Notes: generated from the sequence alone by a model not told the origin. A stretch of DNA of 64,000 nt from Dongia rigui (GCF_034044635.1 NZ_JAXCLX010000001.1:2046001-2110000), one strand, 5' to 3'; shown: positions 1-7,905, counted from the stretch's first letter. Translations and numbers: made by a program.

Positions 1-1
1 C

Positions 2-355
2 ATGCTGAACCTGCTCAGCAATGCCGTGAAGTTCACCCTGGCCGGCGGCGAGGTCAGCATCGGCGCCACGCGTATTGCCGCCAATGACCACGCGAAAAAC
101 GGCGCGGCGCCGGGCATCGAGATCTGGGTCAAGGACAACGGCATCGGCATCGCCGCCGCCGATATCGCCAAGGCCCTGTCGCCTTTCGGCCAGGTCCGCA
201 CCAATGCCACCACCGCTCAGCAGGGAACGGGCCTCGGCCTCCCCATCACCAAATCTCTGACCGAGCTCAATGGCGGGCGATTCGAAATCGAAAGCGCCCT
301 CGGCAAAGGCACGAAGGTCAGCATCCACTTCCCAGCTGGCAAGCTCGCCGCCTAA
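2..355 (+). CDS. sensor histidine kinase, C-terminal ATPase domain (partial)
   Basis: The 117 visible residues are the ATP-binding HATPase_c domain of a sensor histidine kinase; the sensory and phosphoacceptor parts lie off the left edge. The N box (NLLSNAVKF, residues 3-11), G1 box (DNGIGI, 45-50), F box (SPFGQV, 60-65) and G2 box (GTGLGL, 75-80) occur in the order expected of the GHKL ATPase fold. By family it would autophosphorylate a conserved His and pass phosphate to a response regulator. The protein ends shortly after the domain, with no receiver or Hpt extension. The signal it senses cannot be judged from this piece. It converges on the quinone oxidoreductase gene. Confidence 0.9.
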   Translation: MLNLLSNAVKFTLAGGEVSIGATRIAANDHAKNGAAPGIEIWVKDNGIGIAAADIAKALSPFGQVRTNATTAQQGTGLGLPITKSLTELNGGRFEIESALGKGTKVSIHFPAGKLAA

Positions 356-398
356 TCCACGATTTCCAGCGGAGGCGCTTGTCGCCGTGTCCTGAAGC

Positions 399-1388
399 TT
401 AGGGCAGCAGGATGACCGAGCCGGTGGTCTTGCGTGCCTCAAGATCGCTCTGTGCCTGCGCCGCGTCCTTCAAGGCATAGGTGTGGCCGATATTGATCTT
501 GACCGTCCCCTTCGAGACGACATCGATCAGCGCATTGGCGGAAAGCTCGAGATCGGCGCGGGTCGCGGTATAGGCCATCAGCGTCGGGCGCGTCAGGAAC
601 AGCGATCCCTTCTGCGACAGCAGCAAGGGTTCGATCGCAGGGACCGGGCCCGAGGCATTGCCGAAGGTCACCAGATAGCCGCGCGGCCGCAGGCAGTCCA
701 TCGATGGGATGCAGGTATCCTTGCCGACGCCGTCATAGACGACATGGACACCCTTGCCATCGGTCAGCTCTTTGACGCGCTTCACCCAATCCTCGGCGCG
801 ATAGTCGATCACGTGATCCGCGCCGAGCGATTTTACGATGGCGCATTTCTCCTTGCCGCCAGCGGTCCCGATGACGGTGGCGCCCAGCGCTTTCAGCCAT
901 TGCACGGCGATCGACCCAACCCCACCCGCCGCCGCGTGGAACAGCACCAGATCGCCGGGTTTCACCGTATAGGTGCGGCGAATGAGATATTCGACCGTCA
1001 TGCCCTGCAGCATCATGGCGGCGGCGGTGTTGAAATCGATGCTGTCCGGAATCTTCACCAGCTTATCGGCCGGATAATTGCGCCATTCGGCATAAGAACC
1101 CAAAGGGGCCGCGCAATAGGCGACGCGGTCGCCGACCTTCAGGCTGGTCACGCCGGCGCCAAGCGCTTCGACCACGCCAGCGCCTTCGAGGCCGATCCCT
1201 GAAGGAAGCGGCACGGGATAGAGCCCGCCGCGGTGATACGTATCAATGAAATTGAGACCGCAGGCCTTGTTGCGCAGCGTCACTTCGCCGGCACCCGGTG
1301 CCGCCAGCGGTACCGTCTCCCATTTCAACACCTCCGGCCCGCCGGTCTGATGAAAGCGGATGGCATGGGTCTCGGTGGGAATGGTCAT
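399..1388 (-). CDS. zinc-free NADPH:quinone oxidoreductase (MDR family)
   Basis: This 329-residue medium-chain dehydrogenase/reductase resembles quinone oxidoreductase (QorA type), which reduces quinones with NADPH in the cytosol. It shows the N-terminal GroES-like fold, a glycine-rich nucleotide-binding motif (AAGGVG, about residues 153-158) and the family's GLEGAGVVEALG segment near residue 67. The Cys/His zinc ligands of alcohol dehydrogenases are absent, as in quinone reductases. The start at 1388 has a GGAG six to nine bases upstream; a start 13 codons earlier is possible but lacks a comparable ribosome site. The true substrate could be another enone or quinone. It is a single gene ahead of a repeat-filled gap. 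Confidence 0.88.
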   Translation of the reverse strand: MTIPTETHAIRFHQTGGPEVLKWETVPLAAPGAGEVTLRNKACGLNFIDTYHRGGLYPVPLPSGIGLEGAGVVEALGAGVTSLKVGDRVAYCAAPLGSYAEWRNYPADKLVKIPDSIDFNTAAAMMLQGMTVEYLIRRTYTVKPGDLVLFHAAAGGVGSIAVQWLKALGATVIGTAGGKEKCAIVKSLGADHVIDYRAEDWVKRVKELTDGKGVHVVYDGVGKDTCIPSMDCLRPRGYLVTFGNASGPVPAIEPLLLSQKGSLFLTRPTLMAYTATRADLELSANALIDVVSKGTVKINIGHTYALKDAAQAQSDLEARKTTGSVILLP

Positions 1389-1448
1389 GGCGTGGCTCCA
1401 GGAGAAGGGATGAATTGGTCGGAGCATAACGGCCCGACCCTCAATAAG

Positions 1449-1590
1449 AAAACCCTCTCCCCAACGTGGGAGAGGGTGCGAGGCGAAGCCGAGCGGGTGA
1501 GGGGGTGGATCGACCGGATGTGTTGCCGACAGCCCCCTCTCCCCGACCCTCCCCCACCGTCGGTGGGCGGGGGGAGGGAGCTCGAGAGCT
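1449..1590. repeat. GC-rich palindromic repeat, family A, copy 1
   Basis: The gap between the ribB 3' end and the oxidoreductase 5' end holds two hairpin-forming modules, each a CCCTCTCC tract facing GGAGAGGG across a short CCAACGTGGG or CCACCGTCGGTGGG loop. Related copies lie at 2631, 19629, 24772 and 35593. It may end transcription of ribB, but no T-tract follows. Confidence 0.8.
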
Positions 1591-1610
1591 GTTTTGCTAG
1601 AACGCGGTTG

Positions 1611-2267
1611 TTACGCCGCTTTGGCCAGCAGGCTCTGGCGATAGGCGACGATGTCTTCGATGGTGAGAACCGGGAAGCCGTTGCGGCGGCCATAGGCCTT
1701 CGCCTGGCGGCCGCGCAGCATTTCGCCCTCACGGGTCATCAGTTCGCAGAGCACCGCCGATGAACCGAGGCCCGCCAGCTGGGCGAGATCGACCGAACCC
1801 TCGGTATGACCGCGGCGGGTCAGCACACCGCCGGGGCTGGCGCGAAGGGGGAACATGTGGCCGGGGCTGACGATGTCGCTGGCCTTGGCAGTGGGGGCGA
1901 TGGCCGCGCGCACCGTGGTCAGGCGATCCGCCGCGGAAACACCCGTGGTGACGCCGTGCCGCGCTTCGATCGAGACGGTGAAGGGTGTGCCAAAGCGGCT
2001 TTCATTGCGCGTCGCCATCATCGGCAGTTCCAGCCGGTCAACGGTGGCGGCATCGAGACACAGGCAGACGATGCCGCTGCAATCGCGGATCATCCGCGCC
2101 ATGACGTCATGGGTGAGGTTGCTGGCGGCGGCGATGAGATCCGCCTCGTTCTCGCGGTCGTCATCATCCAGCACGATGACGGGCAGGGCCGATTGCATCG
2201 CCTCGATCGCCGCCTGGATGCGGCCTTCGACACGGGACAATTCTGCCTGGGAAATATGTTTGGACAT
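1611..2267 (-). CDS. ribB: 3,4-dihydroxy-2-butanone 4-phosphate synthase
   Basis: RibB converts ribulose 5-phosphate to 3,4-dihydroxy-2-butanone 4-phosphate plus formate, supplying the four-carbon unit of riboflavin. The 218-residue protein carries the acidic catalytic and metal-binding loop [12 protein letters not shown] (34-45), the [12 protein letters not shown] segment and the [11 protein letters not shown] motif. Its length matches a stand-alone RibB; the GTP cyclohydrolase II domain of RibBA fusions is absent. The start at 2267 has an AGGAGCG ribosome site; upstream in-frame codons run into the leader and were rejected. An FMN riboswitch lies in the leader, so synthesis should fall when FMN is plentiful. 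No other rib genes are nearby, consistent with a detached, riboswitch-controlled ribB. Confidence 0.97.
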   Translation of the reverse strand: MSKHISQAELSRVEGRIQAAIEAMQSALPVIVLDDDDRENEADLIAAASNLTHDVMARMIRDCSGIVCLCLDAATVDRLELPMMATRNESRFGTPFTVSIEARHGVTTGVSAADRLTTVRAAIAPTAKASDIVSPGHMFPLRASPGGVLTRRGHTEGSVDLAQLAGLGSSAVLCELMTREGEMLRGRQAKAYGRRNGFPVLTIEDIVAYRQSLLAKAA

Positions 2268-2387
2268 GTGAAACGCTCCTCGCATGGTTTTTGCGACAAA
2301 CGTTCCAGGGCAAGATGCCTGACGCCGCCACATCCGGTATCCGCCGCGTCTCAAACGGCAGATTCCCGGCGCGTTGGCGCCACGATC

Positions 2388-2549
2388 TCGTCTTCTTTCA
2401 TCCGGACTGTGACCGTCGGCTCAGGATTTTGACCTGATCTGCTGACCCGTTTCAAACGGAAACGGCGCTCGCGGGCTCGACTTCTTCCGGGCTATCCCCG
2501 TCTAAAGTCCTACCGCCGGTGGGGATTTTCACCCCGCCCTGAAGACGTA
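2388..2549 (-). ncRNA. FMN riboswitch (RFN element)
   Basis: Read on the minus strand, the leader of ribB contains the classic RFN core: GGGCGGGGTGAAAATCCCC, then ACCGGCGGTAGGACTTTAG, GACGGGGATAGCCCGG, and later CCTGAGCCGACGGTCACAG and TCCGGATGA. The ends pair (ACGTCTTC at 2541-2548 with GAAGACG near 2389-2396) to form P1. About 120 bases separate it from the ribB start codon; they include a GC-rich hairpin-prone stretch but no clear T-tract, so translational control is at least as likely as termination. Confidence 0.95.
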
Positions 2550-2630
2550 TTGACGGGCCGAACATGGCAGGGCCGCCCCGTTCCCGTCAAGCAAGGGAAA
2601 GTTGAGGCTAGACGACGAAAAGTTATCGCT

Positions 2631-2758
2631 TCCCCCCTCTCCCCGACCCTCCCCCACGTTGGGGGGAGGGAGTCCGACCGAGTTTGCACAATTGTTTGAG
2701 TTCAAGCTGGCTCGAGTTCCCTCTCCCCAACGTGGGAGAGGGTTAGGGAGAGGGGGTG
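2631..2758. repeat. GC-rich palindromic repeat, family A, copy 2
   Basis: The left module (CCCCCTCTCCCCGACCC through GTTGGGGGGAGGG) and the right module (CCCTCTCCCCAACGTGGG through TTAGGGAGAGGGGG) are hairpins. The outer arms are also complementary, so the whole unit can fold into one long cruciform. It ends one base before the ogt stop codon. With the riboswitch it accounts for most of the 2268-2759 gap. Confidence 0.85.
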
Positions 2759-2759
2759 C

Positions 2760-3266
2760 TTAAAACAGCCGGCCCTGGCCTTTCTCGATATCGAGGAGGA
2801 AGCGTTTGGCGGTGAGGCCGAGATCGCTGGAATAGCCGCCGAGCTGCGCGGTGCCGATGACGCGGTGACAGGGAATGATGATGGCGATCGGGTTCTGGCC
2901 GCAAGCCGTGCCCACTGCCCGGGCGGCGGTGTATTCCTGCTGGCCCATCAAGGTCGCGAGATCCCCGTAACGCCGGGTCTCACCAAAGGGGATGCGCAAC
3001 AGCATGTTCCAGATCGTTTCCTGGAATTCGGACCCCGGATATTTCAGCGGCAGGTCGAAATCGGTGAGGCGGCCGTCGATGTAAGCCGCCATCTGCTTGC
3101 CCGCTTCCTCGGCCAGAGGTGAGGACACGATCACCTTGGGTTCGATCTTGCGCCAGTGACACTGGATGACGGCCTCTTCATCACAGCGGATTTCGATCCA
3201 GCCGATCTTGGCGCGCAAGGTGACACCAACCGGAATGCCGCCACCCGGCTTTTCGGTCTCGCTCAC
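2760..3266 (-). CDS. ogt: methylated-DNA-[protein]-cysteine S-methyltransferase
   Basis: This suicide DNA-repair protein transfers the methyl group of O6-methylguanine to its own cysteine. The active-site motif PCHRVIG is present (Cys about residue 133), preceded by the helix-turn-helix region with the family's RRYGDLA and ARAVGTACGQNP segments. At 168 residues it is an Ogt-type single-domain enzyme without the AdaA regulatory domain. I chose the GTG at 3266 because it overlaps the hemE stop as GTGA with AAGG nine bases upstream; a TTG three codons earlier (3275) is the alternative. The overlap implies translational coupling with hemE, although the two functions are unrelated. Confidence 0.93.
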   Translation of the reverse strand: MSETEKPGGGIPVGVTLRAKIGWIEIRCDEEAVIQCHWRKIEPKVIVSSPLAEEAGKQMAAYIDGRLTDFDLPLKYPGSEFQETIWNMLLRIPFGETRRYGDLATLMGQQEYTAARAVGTACGQNPIAIIIPCHRVIGTAQLGGYSSDLGLTAKRFLLDIEKGQGRLF

Positions 3267-4303
3267 CGATGCCAACCTTGCACGAGCTTCACCAATTCGC
3301 CCACATGTTCGGGTGGTGTTTCCGGAACAATCCCGTGGCCCAGATTGAAGATGAAGGGCCCACGACCTAGCGTTTCCAGGATCTTCGTCGCCGCATCACG
3401 CATCGCATCGCCACCGGCCACCAGCAATTGCGGATCGAGATTGCCTTGGAGCGCGATGCGCCCTTGCAGCTGGGTAAAGGCCCAGTCGAGCGGCACGCCG
3501 GAATCGAGGCTCAAGCCATGCATGAAGCTGGAACGCGCGAAATCGAGATAACCCGCCCCGCAGGCGCGCGGGAAGACAATCACCGGCACTTCGGGATGCG
3601 ACATGCGTACCCGGTCGACGATGGCCTTCATCGGCGTAAGGCTCCAGCGCAGCAAACCGGCATGGTCGAGCGCACCCGCCCAGCTGTCGAAAATCTGCAG
3701 CACTTCGGCACCGGCTTCGACCTGTGCGATCAGATAGCTCGAGGTCGCATCGATCAGCAGATTCATCAGCCGCTGGAAGCTTTCCGGGCGCTGATAGGCC
3801 CAGGCCTTGGTCTTGGCGTAATCGCGCGACGACCCACCCTCGATCATATAGCTCGCCACCGTCCAGGGAGCCCCGGCAAAGCCAATCAGCGCCGTTTCAG
3901 GGGGGAGCGCTGCCTTGAGGCCGGCAACGGCCGCGTAGACCGGTTTGAGCCGGTTGTGGAACTGGTCCATGCCGAGGCGTGCCATGCCGGCATCGTCGGT
4001 GATGGCGTCAAGCAACGGCCCCCGCCCTTCCTCGAAGCGGAGATCCTGGCCCAGCGCATGTGGCACCACCAAGATGTCGGAAAAGAGAATCGCTGCATCG
4101 AAACCGAAACGGCGGATCGGCTGCAGCGTCACCTCGACGGCGAATTCCGGATTGTAGCAAAGATCCAGGAACGAGCCTGCCTTGGCCCGCGCCGCGCGAT
4201 ATTCCGGCAGATAACGCCCAGCCTGGCGCATCAGCCAGATCGGCGGTCGCGCAAGGCTCTCGCCCTTCAAGGCCCTTACCAGCAATTTCTGAGGCGTCTG
4301 CAT
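3263..4303 (-). CDS. hemE: uroporphyrinogen decarboxylase
   Basis: HemE removes four carboxylates from uroporphyrinogen III to give coproporphyrinogen III in haem synthesis. The 346-residue protein opens with the diagnostic RPPIWLMRQAGRYLPEYR segment (substrate-binding Arg residues) and contains the second family signature GFAGAPWTVASYMIEG. The start at 4303 gives the same spacing to MRQAGRYLPEY as other HemE proteins; an ATG eight codons upstream exists but has no better ribosome site. It is transcribed away from the candidate origin and is translationally coupled to ogt. hemE flanks the chromosome origin in Caulobacter and Rickettsia. Confidence 0.97.
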   Translation of the reverse strand: MQTPQKLLVRALKGESLARPPIWLMRQAGRYLPEYRAARAKAGSFLDLCYNPEFAVEVTLQPIRRFGFDAAILFSDILVVPHALGQDLRFEEGRGPLLDAITDDAGMARLGMDQFHNRLKPVYAAVAGLKAALPPETALIGFAGAPWTVASYMIEGGSSRDYAKTKAWAYQRPESFQRLMNLLIDATSSYLIAQVEAGAEVLQIFDSWAGALDHAGLLRWSLTPMKAIVDRVRMSHPEVPVIVFPRACGAGYLDFARSSFMHGLSLDSGVPLDWAFTQLQGRIALQGNLDPQLLVAGGDAMRDAATKILETLGRGPFIFNLGHGIVPETPPEHVGELVKLVQGWHR

Positions 4304-4400
4304 GGTCTGCTCAGTCCTGATCGTCATTCGGTCTCAATCTTACCAGGGCTCTTCCTACATCTCTAAAAGATAAGACTCTAGGTGGAAGATGATGATGTGC

Positions 4401-4409
4401 GGTGGATAA
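4401..4409 (-). promoter_or_regulatory. DnaA-box-like site
   Basis: GGTGGATAA, which reads TTATCCACC on the minus strand: one mismatch from TTATCCACA. It lies at the hemE-proximal side of the candidate origin, beside GANTC sites at 4413 and 4428. Confidence 0.55.
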
Positions 4410-4533
4410 CGAGAATCCCCGATCTTGGATTCCTATCCTCAGCGGCGATTTGGAAAAGGCTGCGGCTGGCCTTGGGATAGAGATATCGGACAAGTCTGTG
4501 GGCGAACCATCCGGTTGTTGCGACCACGGATTA

Positions 4534-4614
4534 CCGTCATCCCCGGGCGAAGACCCGGGGATCCACGGGTGCAGCTTTCGAGAGTGGATGCCCGGGTCAA
4601 GCCCGGGCATGACG
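4534..4614. repeat. palindromic repeat, family B, copy 1 (inside the candidate origin)
   Basis: Two hairpins in tandem: GTCATCCCCGGG/CCCGGGGAT and ATGCCCGGG/CCCGGGCATGAC, separated by a CCACGGGTGCAG...GAGAGTGG centre. The outer ends GTCAT and ATGAC are complementary. It translates into the MPGLDPGIH-type peptide often misannotated as a small protein. Copies of the same family are at 8656, 9664 and 37654. Confidence 0.75.
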
Positions 4615-4634
4615 AAATTGGAATAGGTGAATCC

Positions 4635-4677
4635 TGTGGATGACTTGGAACCGGCGCCGTCATCCACCTTATCCCCG
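4635..4677. promoter_or_regulatory. cluster of DnaA-box-like sites
   Basis: TGTGGATGA (4635-4643, reads TCATCCACA), TCATCCACC (4660-4668) and TTATCCCCG (4669-4677) lie within 43 bases. Each differs by one or two bases from TTATCCACA, which suggests lower-affinity DnaA sites. Confidence 0.5.
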
Positions 4678-4767
4678 GGATTCGACCCCTGCTTCGCCCG
4701 CTCTTGTCAGGCGGGAAAAGGGGTGCCATGAAAAGATAACAAAGATGAATGGATCGGGAGATCTCGC

Positions 4768-4814
4768 TTATCCACAGCATCCAAGGCAGTTATCAACGCC
4801 CCTCTTGTGGATAG
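4768..4814. promoter_or_regulatory. DnaA boxes at the ppsR side of the candidate origin
   Basis: A perfect TTATCCACA at 4768-4776 is followed by TTATCAACG (4790-4798) and, on the opposite strand, TGTGGATAG (4806-4814). The spacing is roughly two DNA turns between successive sites. This is the densest group of boxes in the gap. Confidence 0.7.
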
Positions 4815-4854
4815 TCTGATATTCCAGTCCTCTCAACAGGCAGAGGCCTTCGCA

Positions 4855-5727
4855 ATGCCCAATACGCAACCGCCGCGCCAGCTGCATGTTCATCTCGTCT
4901 CGGACGCCACCGGCGAGACGCTGAACAGCATCACCCGCGCCTGTCTGGTGCAGTTCGAGCGCGCGCATCCGATCGAACACCATTGGACGCTTATCCGCAC
5001 GACCGGACAGATGGACAAGGTGCTCTCCGGCATCGAGGCCCATCCCGGCCTGGTGCTGTTCACTGTCGTCAATGACCGGCTGCGCCAGCATCTCTTGAAT
5101 GGTTGTCGGCAGCTCGGCGTGAAATTCGTTTCGGTGCTGGATCCGATCATCTCAGCCCTCACCGATCATTTCGGCCAGGTCGCGCGCGGTCAATCCGGCC
5201 GGCAGCACGCACTGGACGCCGAGTATTTTGACCGCATCGCTGCCATGGATTTTGCCCTCGCCCACGATGATGGCCAATCGGCGCGCAACTACGAGGATGC
5301 CGATGTGATCCTTATCGGCGTCAGCCGCTCCTCAAAGACGCCGACCTGCATCTATCTCGCCAATCGCGGTGTAAAGGCCGCCAACATTCCGCTGGTGCCC
5401 AATTGTCCGCTGCCGCCGGAATTGTTTCAGGTCAAGAAGCCGCTGGTCATCGGCCTCACCAAGGACGTGAACTCACTGGTGCAGATCCGGCGCAACCGAT
5501 TGGCCATGATCGCCAAGGATGAGGATTCGGATTATGTCGATCCGCAATCGATCCGCGATGAGGTGGCCCAGGCGCGGAAGCTTTGCACCGAGCACAATTG
5601 GCCGATGATTGATGTGACGCGGCGCTCGATCGAGGAAACCGCGGCGACAATCATCCAGATGCTGAGCGAGCATCGCGACGCGCTGCTCGATGCCAAATCC
5701 GCTGCCGAAAGCCGCGAGCAGGCATGA
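4855..5727 (+). CDS. ppsR: pyruvate, phosphate dikinase regulatory protein (bifunctional kinase/phosphorylase, DUF299)
   Basis: This DUF299 protein controls pyruvate, phosphate dikinase or PEP synthase by ADP-dependent phosphorylation and Pi-dependent dephosphorylation of an active-site Thr. The 290-residue sequence has the N-terminal HLVSDATGETLNS signature (13-25) and the P-loop GVSRSSKT (155-162). The start at 4855 matches the usual N-terminus; 16 upstream in-frame codons run through a DnaA box and were rejected. It is the RP001 gene of the alphaproteobacterial origin cluster. Its stop overlaps the maf start (ATGA), so ppsR-maf-aroE is one coupled operon reading away from the origin. The target enzyme is not in this window. 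Confidence 0.93.
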   Translation: MPNTQPPRQLHVHLVSDATGETLNSITRACLVQFERAHPIEHHWTLIRTTGQMDKVLSGIEAHPGLVLFTVVNDRLRQHLLNGCRQLGVKFVSVLDPIISALTDHFGQVARGQSGRQHALDAEYFDRIAAMDFALAHDDGQSARNYEDADVILIGVSRSSKTPTCIYLANRGVKAANIPLVPNCPLPPELFQVKKPLVIGLTKDVNSLVQIRRNRLAMIAKDEDSDYVDPQSIRDEVAQARKLCTEHNWPMIDVTRRSIEETAATIIQMLSEHRDALLDAKSAAESREQA

Positions 5728-6323
5728 CGGTCTCGCTGGTATTGGCATCCGGCAGCGCCGCCCGTGCCAAGATGCTGCGCGATGCCGGTGTCACGCTCGA
5801 GATCATCAAGCCCGCCGTCGATGAGGACGAGCTGAAAGCCAGCTACCGCGCCGAAGGCGCCGATGTCATCGACACGGCAATCGCCCTGGCCGAGATGAAA
5901 GCCCAGGCGGTCAGCCGCAAGCAGGACGGACGCTATGTTCTGGGTGCCGACCAGATGCTGGAATGCGAGGGCGTCTGGTTCGACAAGCCCGCCGATATCG
6001 CTGCCGCCCGTGCGCAGTTGAAGGCGCTGCGCGGCAGGAAGCATCATCTGATCAGTGCCGCGGTGCTGGTAAAGGACGGGCAGCGCCTGTGGCATCATGT
6101 CGACCGCGCCGAGCTCACCATGCGCGACGTCAGCGATGAATTCCTGGAATGGTATCTGGCGCTGGCGGGCGATGCCGTCACGGCCTCGGTCGGCGCCTAT
6201 CACCTCGAAGGCCTGGGTGCGCAGCTGATGACACGGGTGCGCGGCGATTTCTTCACCGTGCTGGGCCTGCCGCTGCTCCCCGTCTTGGCGATTTTGCGCA
6301 GCCATGGCATGTTGCGCGCATGA
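5724..6323 (+). CDS. maf: Maf-like nucleoside triphosphate pyrophosphatase
   Basis: Maf proteins hydrolyse non-canonical or methylated nucleoside triphosphates (dTTP/UTP or m7GTP, according to subfamily) to monophosphates, a house-cleaning role. The 199-residue protein begins with LASGSAARAKML, the family substrate-binding signature, followed by a conserved acidic DEDELK segment and a GADQMLECEG motif in place of the commoner ADT. It overlaps ppsR by four bases and aroE by four bases (ATGA at each join), so the three are translationally coupled. The ADQ motif makes a YceF-like substrate choice uncertain. Confidence 0.9.
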   Translation: MTVSLVLASGSAARAKMLRDAGVTLEIIKPAVDEDELKASYRAEGADVIDTAIALAEMKAQAVSRKQDGRYVLGADQMLECEGVWFDKPADIAAARAQLKALRGRKHHLISAAVLVKDGQRLWHHVDRAELTMRDVSDEFLEWYLALAGDAVTASVGAYHLEGLGAQLMTRVRGDFFTVLGLPLLPVLAILRSHGMLRA

Positions 6324-7186
6324 CAGCCAAACAGACTGAAATGAGTTTCAAGACGCAATCGGGCAAGACCCTCGTGGCCGGTGTCTTCGGCTGGCCGATC
6401 AACCATTCGCGCAGCCCGCGCCTTCATGGCTATTGGCTGGCGAAATATGGCATCGACGGCGCTTACCTGCCGTTCTCGACGCGGCCGGAGAATCTGGTTG
6501 ATGCGATCCGCGCCCTGCCCAAGCTCGGCTTTCGTGGCGGCAACATCACGCTGCCGCATAAGGAACGCGCGCTCGACGCGGTCGATCATTTAAGCGATGT
6601 TGCACGCCGCATCGGTGCCATCAACACGCTCATTGTGCAGGATGACGGCAGCATCCATGGCGACAACACCGACGGCTACGGCTTTGTCGAGCATCTCAAA
6701 GCCAGTGCGCCGCATTGGCATCCGGGCTACAAGGCGGTGGTTCTCGGCGCTGGCGGTGCCGCGCGTGGCATCATCGTTGCCTTGCAAGATGCCGGTGTCT
6801 CGAACATCGTCATCACCAACCGCACGGCGGCCCGCGCCGACAGCCTCGCCAACACGCTTGATGGCGCCGTCGACGTGGTGGGCTGGGACGACCGTGCGGC
6901 GGCGCTGAAGGACGCGACCCTGCTGGTCAACACCACGCAACTCGGCCAGGCGGGGCAACCACCTCTCGACATCGATTTGAAGCACCTGCCGCGCGAGGCG
7001 GTCGTCGACGACATCGTCTATGTCCCGCTGGAAACCGATCTGCTGAGGGAGGCCAAGGCGCGCGGCAACGCGACGGTCGATGGCATTGGCATGCTCCTCC
7101 ACCAGGCGCGGCCCGGCTTCAAGTCCTGGTTCGGCAAGGAACCGGAAGTAGACAGCGCGTTACGCGATTTCGTGCTGGCGGGCTAG
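6320..7186 (+). CDS. aroE: shikimate dehydrogenase (NADP+)
   Basis: AroE reduces 3-dehydroshikimate to shikimate with NADPH in aromatic amino-acid synthesis. The 288-residue protein shows the substrate-binding SRSP motif (30-33), the catalytic Lys in NITLPHKE (about residue 81), the NTDGYGF motif with its Asp, and the dinucleotide-binding GAGGAARGI turn followed by NRT, typical of NADP preference. The start at 6320 overlaps the maf stop as ATGA; an internal Met at 6341 lacks a ribosome site. In Caulobacter and Rickettsia coaE and dnaQ usually follow; here the cluster stops at aroE, whose stop codon shares a CTAG palindrome with the convergent TetR gene. Confidence 0.95.
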   Translation: MTAKQTEMSFKTQSGKTLVAGVFGWPINHSRSPRLHGYWLAKYGIDGAYLPFSTRPENLVDAIRALPKLGFRGGNITLPHKERALDAVDHLSDVARRIGAINTLIVQDDGSIHGDNTDGYGFVEHLKASAPHWHPGYKAVVLGAGGAARGIIVALQDAGVSNIVITNRTAARADSLANTLDGAVDVVGWDDRAAALKDATLLVNTTQLGQAGQPPLDIDLKHLPREAVVDDIVYVPLETDLLREAKARGNATVDGIGMLLHQARPGFKSWFGKEPEVDSALRDFVLAG

Positions 7187-7773
7187 GCCTTCGCGAAGAT
7201 TGCCGCGACCATCGCGTCGACGGCAGCTTCTGTTTCGAGACCACTTTCCCGAACCAGCGAACGCCAGCTGTGGAAGCTGAGCGCCAGATGCAGCAAGGGA
7301 ATCTGCCGCGGTTCCAGCCCCTCGCCCAAAACCTCGATGATGCGCGCCATGCCAGGGCCCCAGCGCAGGGCCGATATGTCGCGCACCAGCTCGTGATATT
7401 CGGCATCCCGCAGCACGCAGGCGGTGAGATCCGCATTGCGCCCGTACCAATCGTAAAGCGCCTTCAGCCCTGTCTTCAGGCGCGCCTTCGGCCGCGCCAA
7501 CTCGCGCCAGGGGCCGGCATCTGGCAGCGGGTCGCGCGCCATGGCCTCGCCCGAACAGGCCATGAGCAGACTGCGCTCATCGGGGAAATGGGCATAGAAG
7601 GTGTGTCTCTGCACGCCGGCACGTTCCGCCACCATGCTGATCGTGGTGCGGCCGGGACCGATATCGGTATGGAGCTCGATCGCAGCCTCGACGATGCGCC
7701 GCCGGGTTTCGGCGGTCAGTTCGGCGCGGCGCTTCTGCTGATAGGGGCGTTTCTCGGGTTCGCGGCGGGCCAT
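7183..7773 (-). CDS. TetR/AcrR family transcriptional regulator
   Basis: This 196-residue protein has an N-terminal TetR helix-turn-helix: RRRIVEAAIELHTDIGPG, then TISMVAERAGVQRHTFYAHF, where the recognition helix ends in the usual YxxF. The ligand-binding C-terminal half has no recognisable sub-family signature. I chose the ATG at 7773; a GTG at 7785 is inside a probable operator. The gene is divergent from an MBL-fold protein at 7906 with inverted GCAC...GTGTAT repeats between them, so it most likely represses itself and that gene. Its 3' end converges on aroE, with the two stop codons sharing a four-base CTAG. Confidence 0.88.
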   Translation of the reverse strand: MARREPEKRPYQQKRRAELTAETRRRIVEAAIELHTDIGPGRTTISMVAERAGVQRHTFYAHFPDERSLLMACSGEAMARDPLPDAGPWRELARPKARLKTGLKALYDWYGRNADLTACVLRDAEYHELVRDISALRWGPGMARIIEVLGEGLEPRQIPLLHLALSFHSWRSLVRESGLETEAAVDAMVAAIFAKA

Positions 7774-7781
7774 AATTCGAT

Positions 7782-7842
7782 GCACACTTGTGTATTTTGA
7801 ATATTGACGGCGATCGTCACTTTAGATACACATATGCGTGCA
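7782..7842. promoter_or_regulatory. candidate TetR operator pair in divergent promoter
   Basis: GCACACTTGTGTAT (7782-7795) is repeated in inverted form as ATACACATATGCGTGC (7826-7841). The two arms lie between the TetR gene and the divergent MBL-fold gene in a less GC-rich stretch. Location and symmetry suit auto-repression. Confidence 0.5.
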
Positions 7843-7905
7843 ATCAATTTAAATCGCGCCCGCTTGGGATGGGAGCGCGCCCTTTGTTGAGGCAAGGGAA
7901 AGACC

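Larger units (their letters stand above)
4304..4854. other. candidate chromosomal replication origin (oriC)
   Basis: This 551-base gap separates divergent hemE and ppsR. It holds no convincing gene. It contains one perfect DnaA box (4768-4776) and several one- or two-mismatch boxes on both strands (4401, 4635, 4660, 4669, 4790, 4806), four GANTC sites (4413, 4428, 4629, 4679), a less GC-rich stretch near 4360-4410, and one copy of repeat family B. In alphaproteobacteria such as Caulobacter and Rickettsia the origin lies between hemE and the RP001 (ppsR) gene, followed by maf and aroE, exactly the order seen here. Genes on both sides point away from the gap. Assignment rests on synteny plus boxes. 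Confidence 0.8.

Noticed and set aside
4311-4667. 118-codon minus-strand reading frame in the hemE-ppsR gap
   Set aside because: It translates repeat family B (MPGLDPGIH type) and runs through DnaA-box-like sites; no ribosome site or family resemblance.
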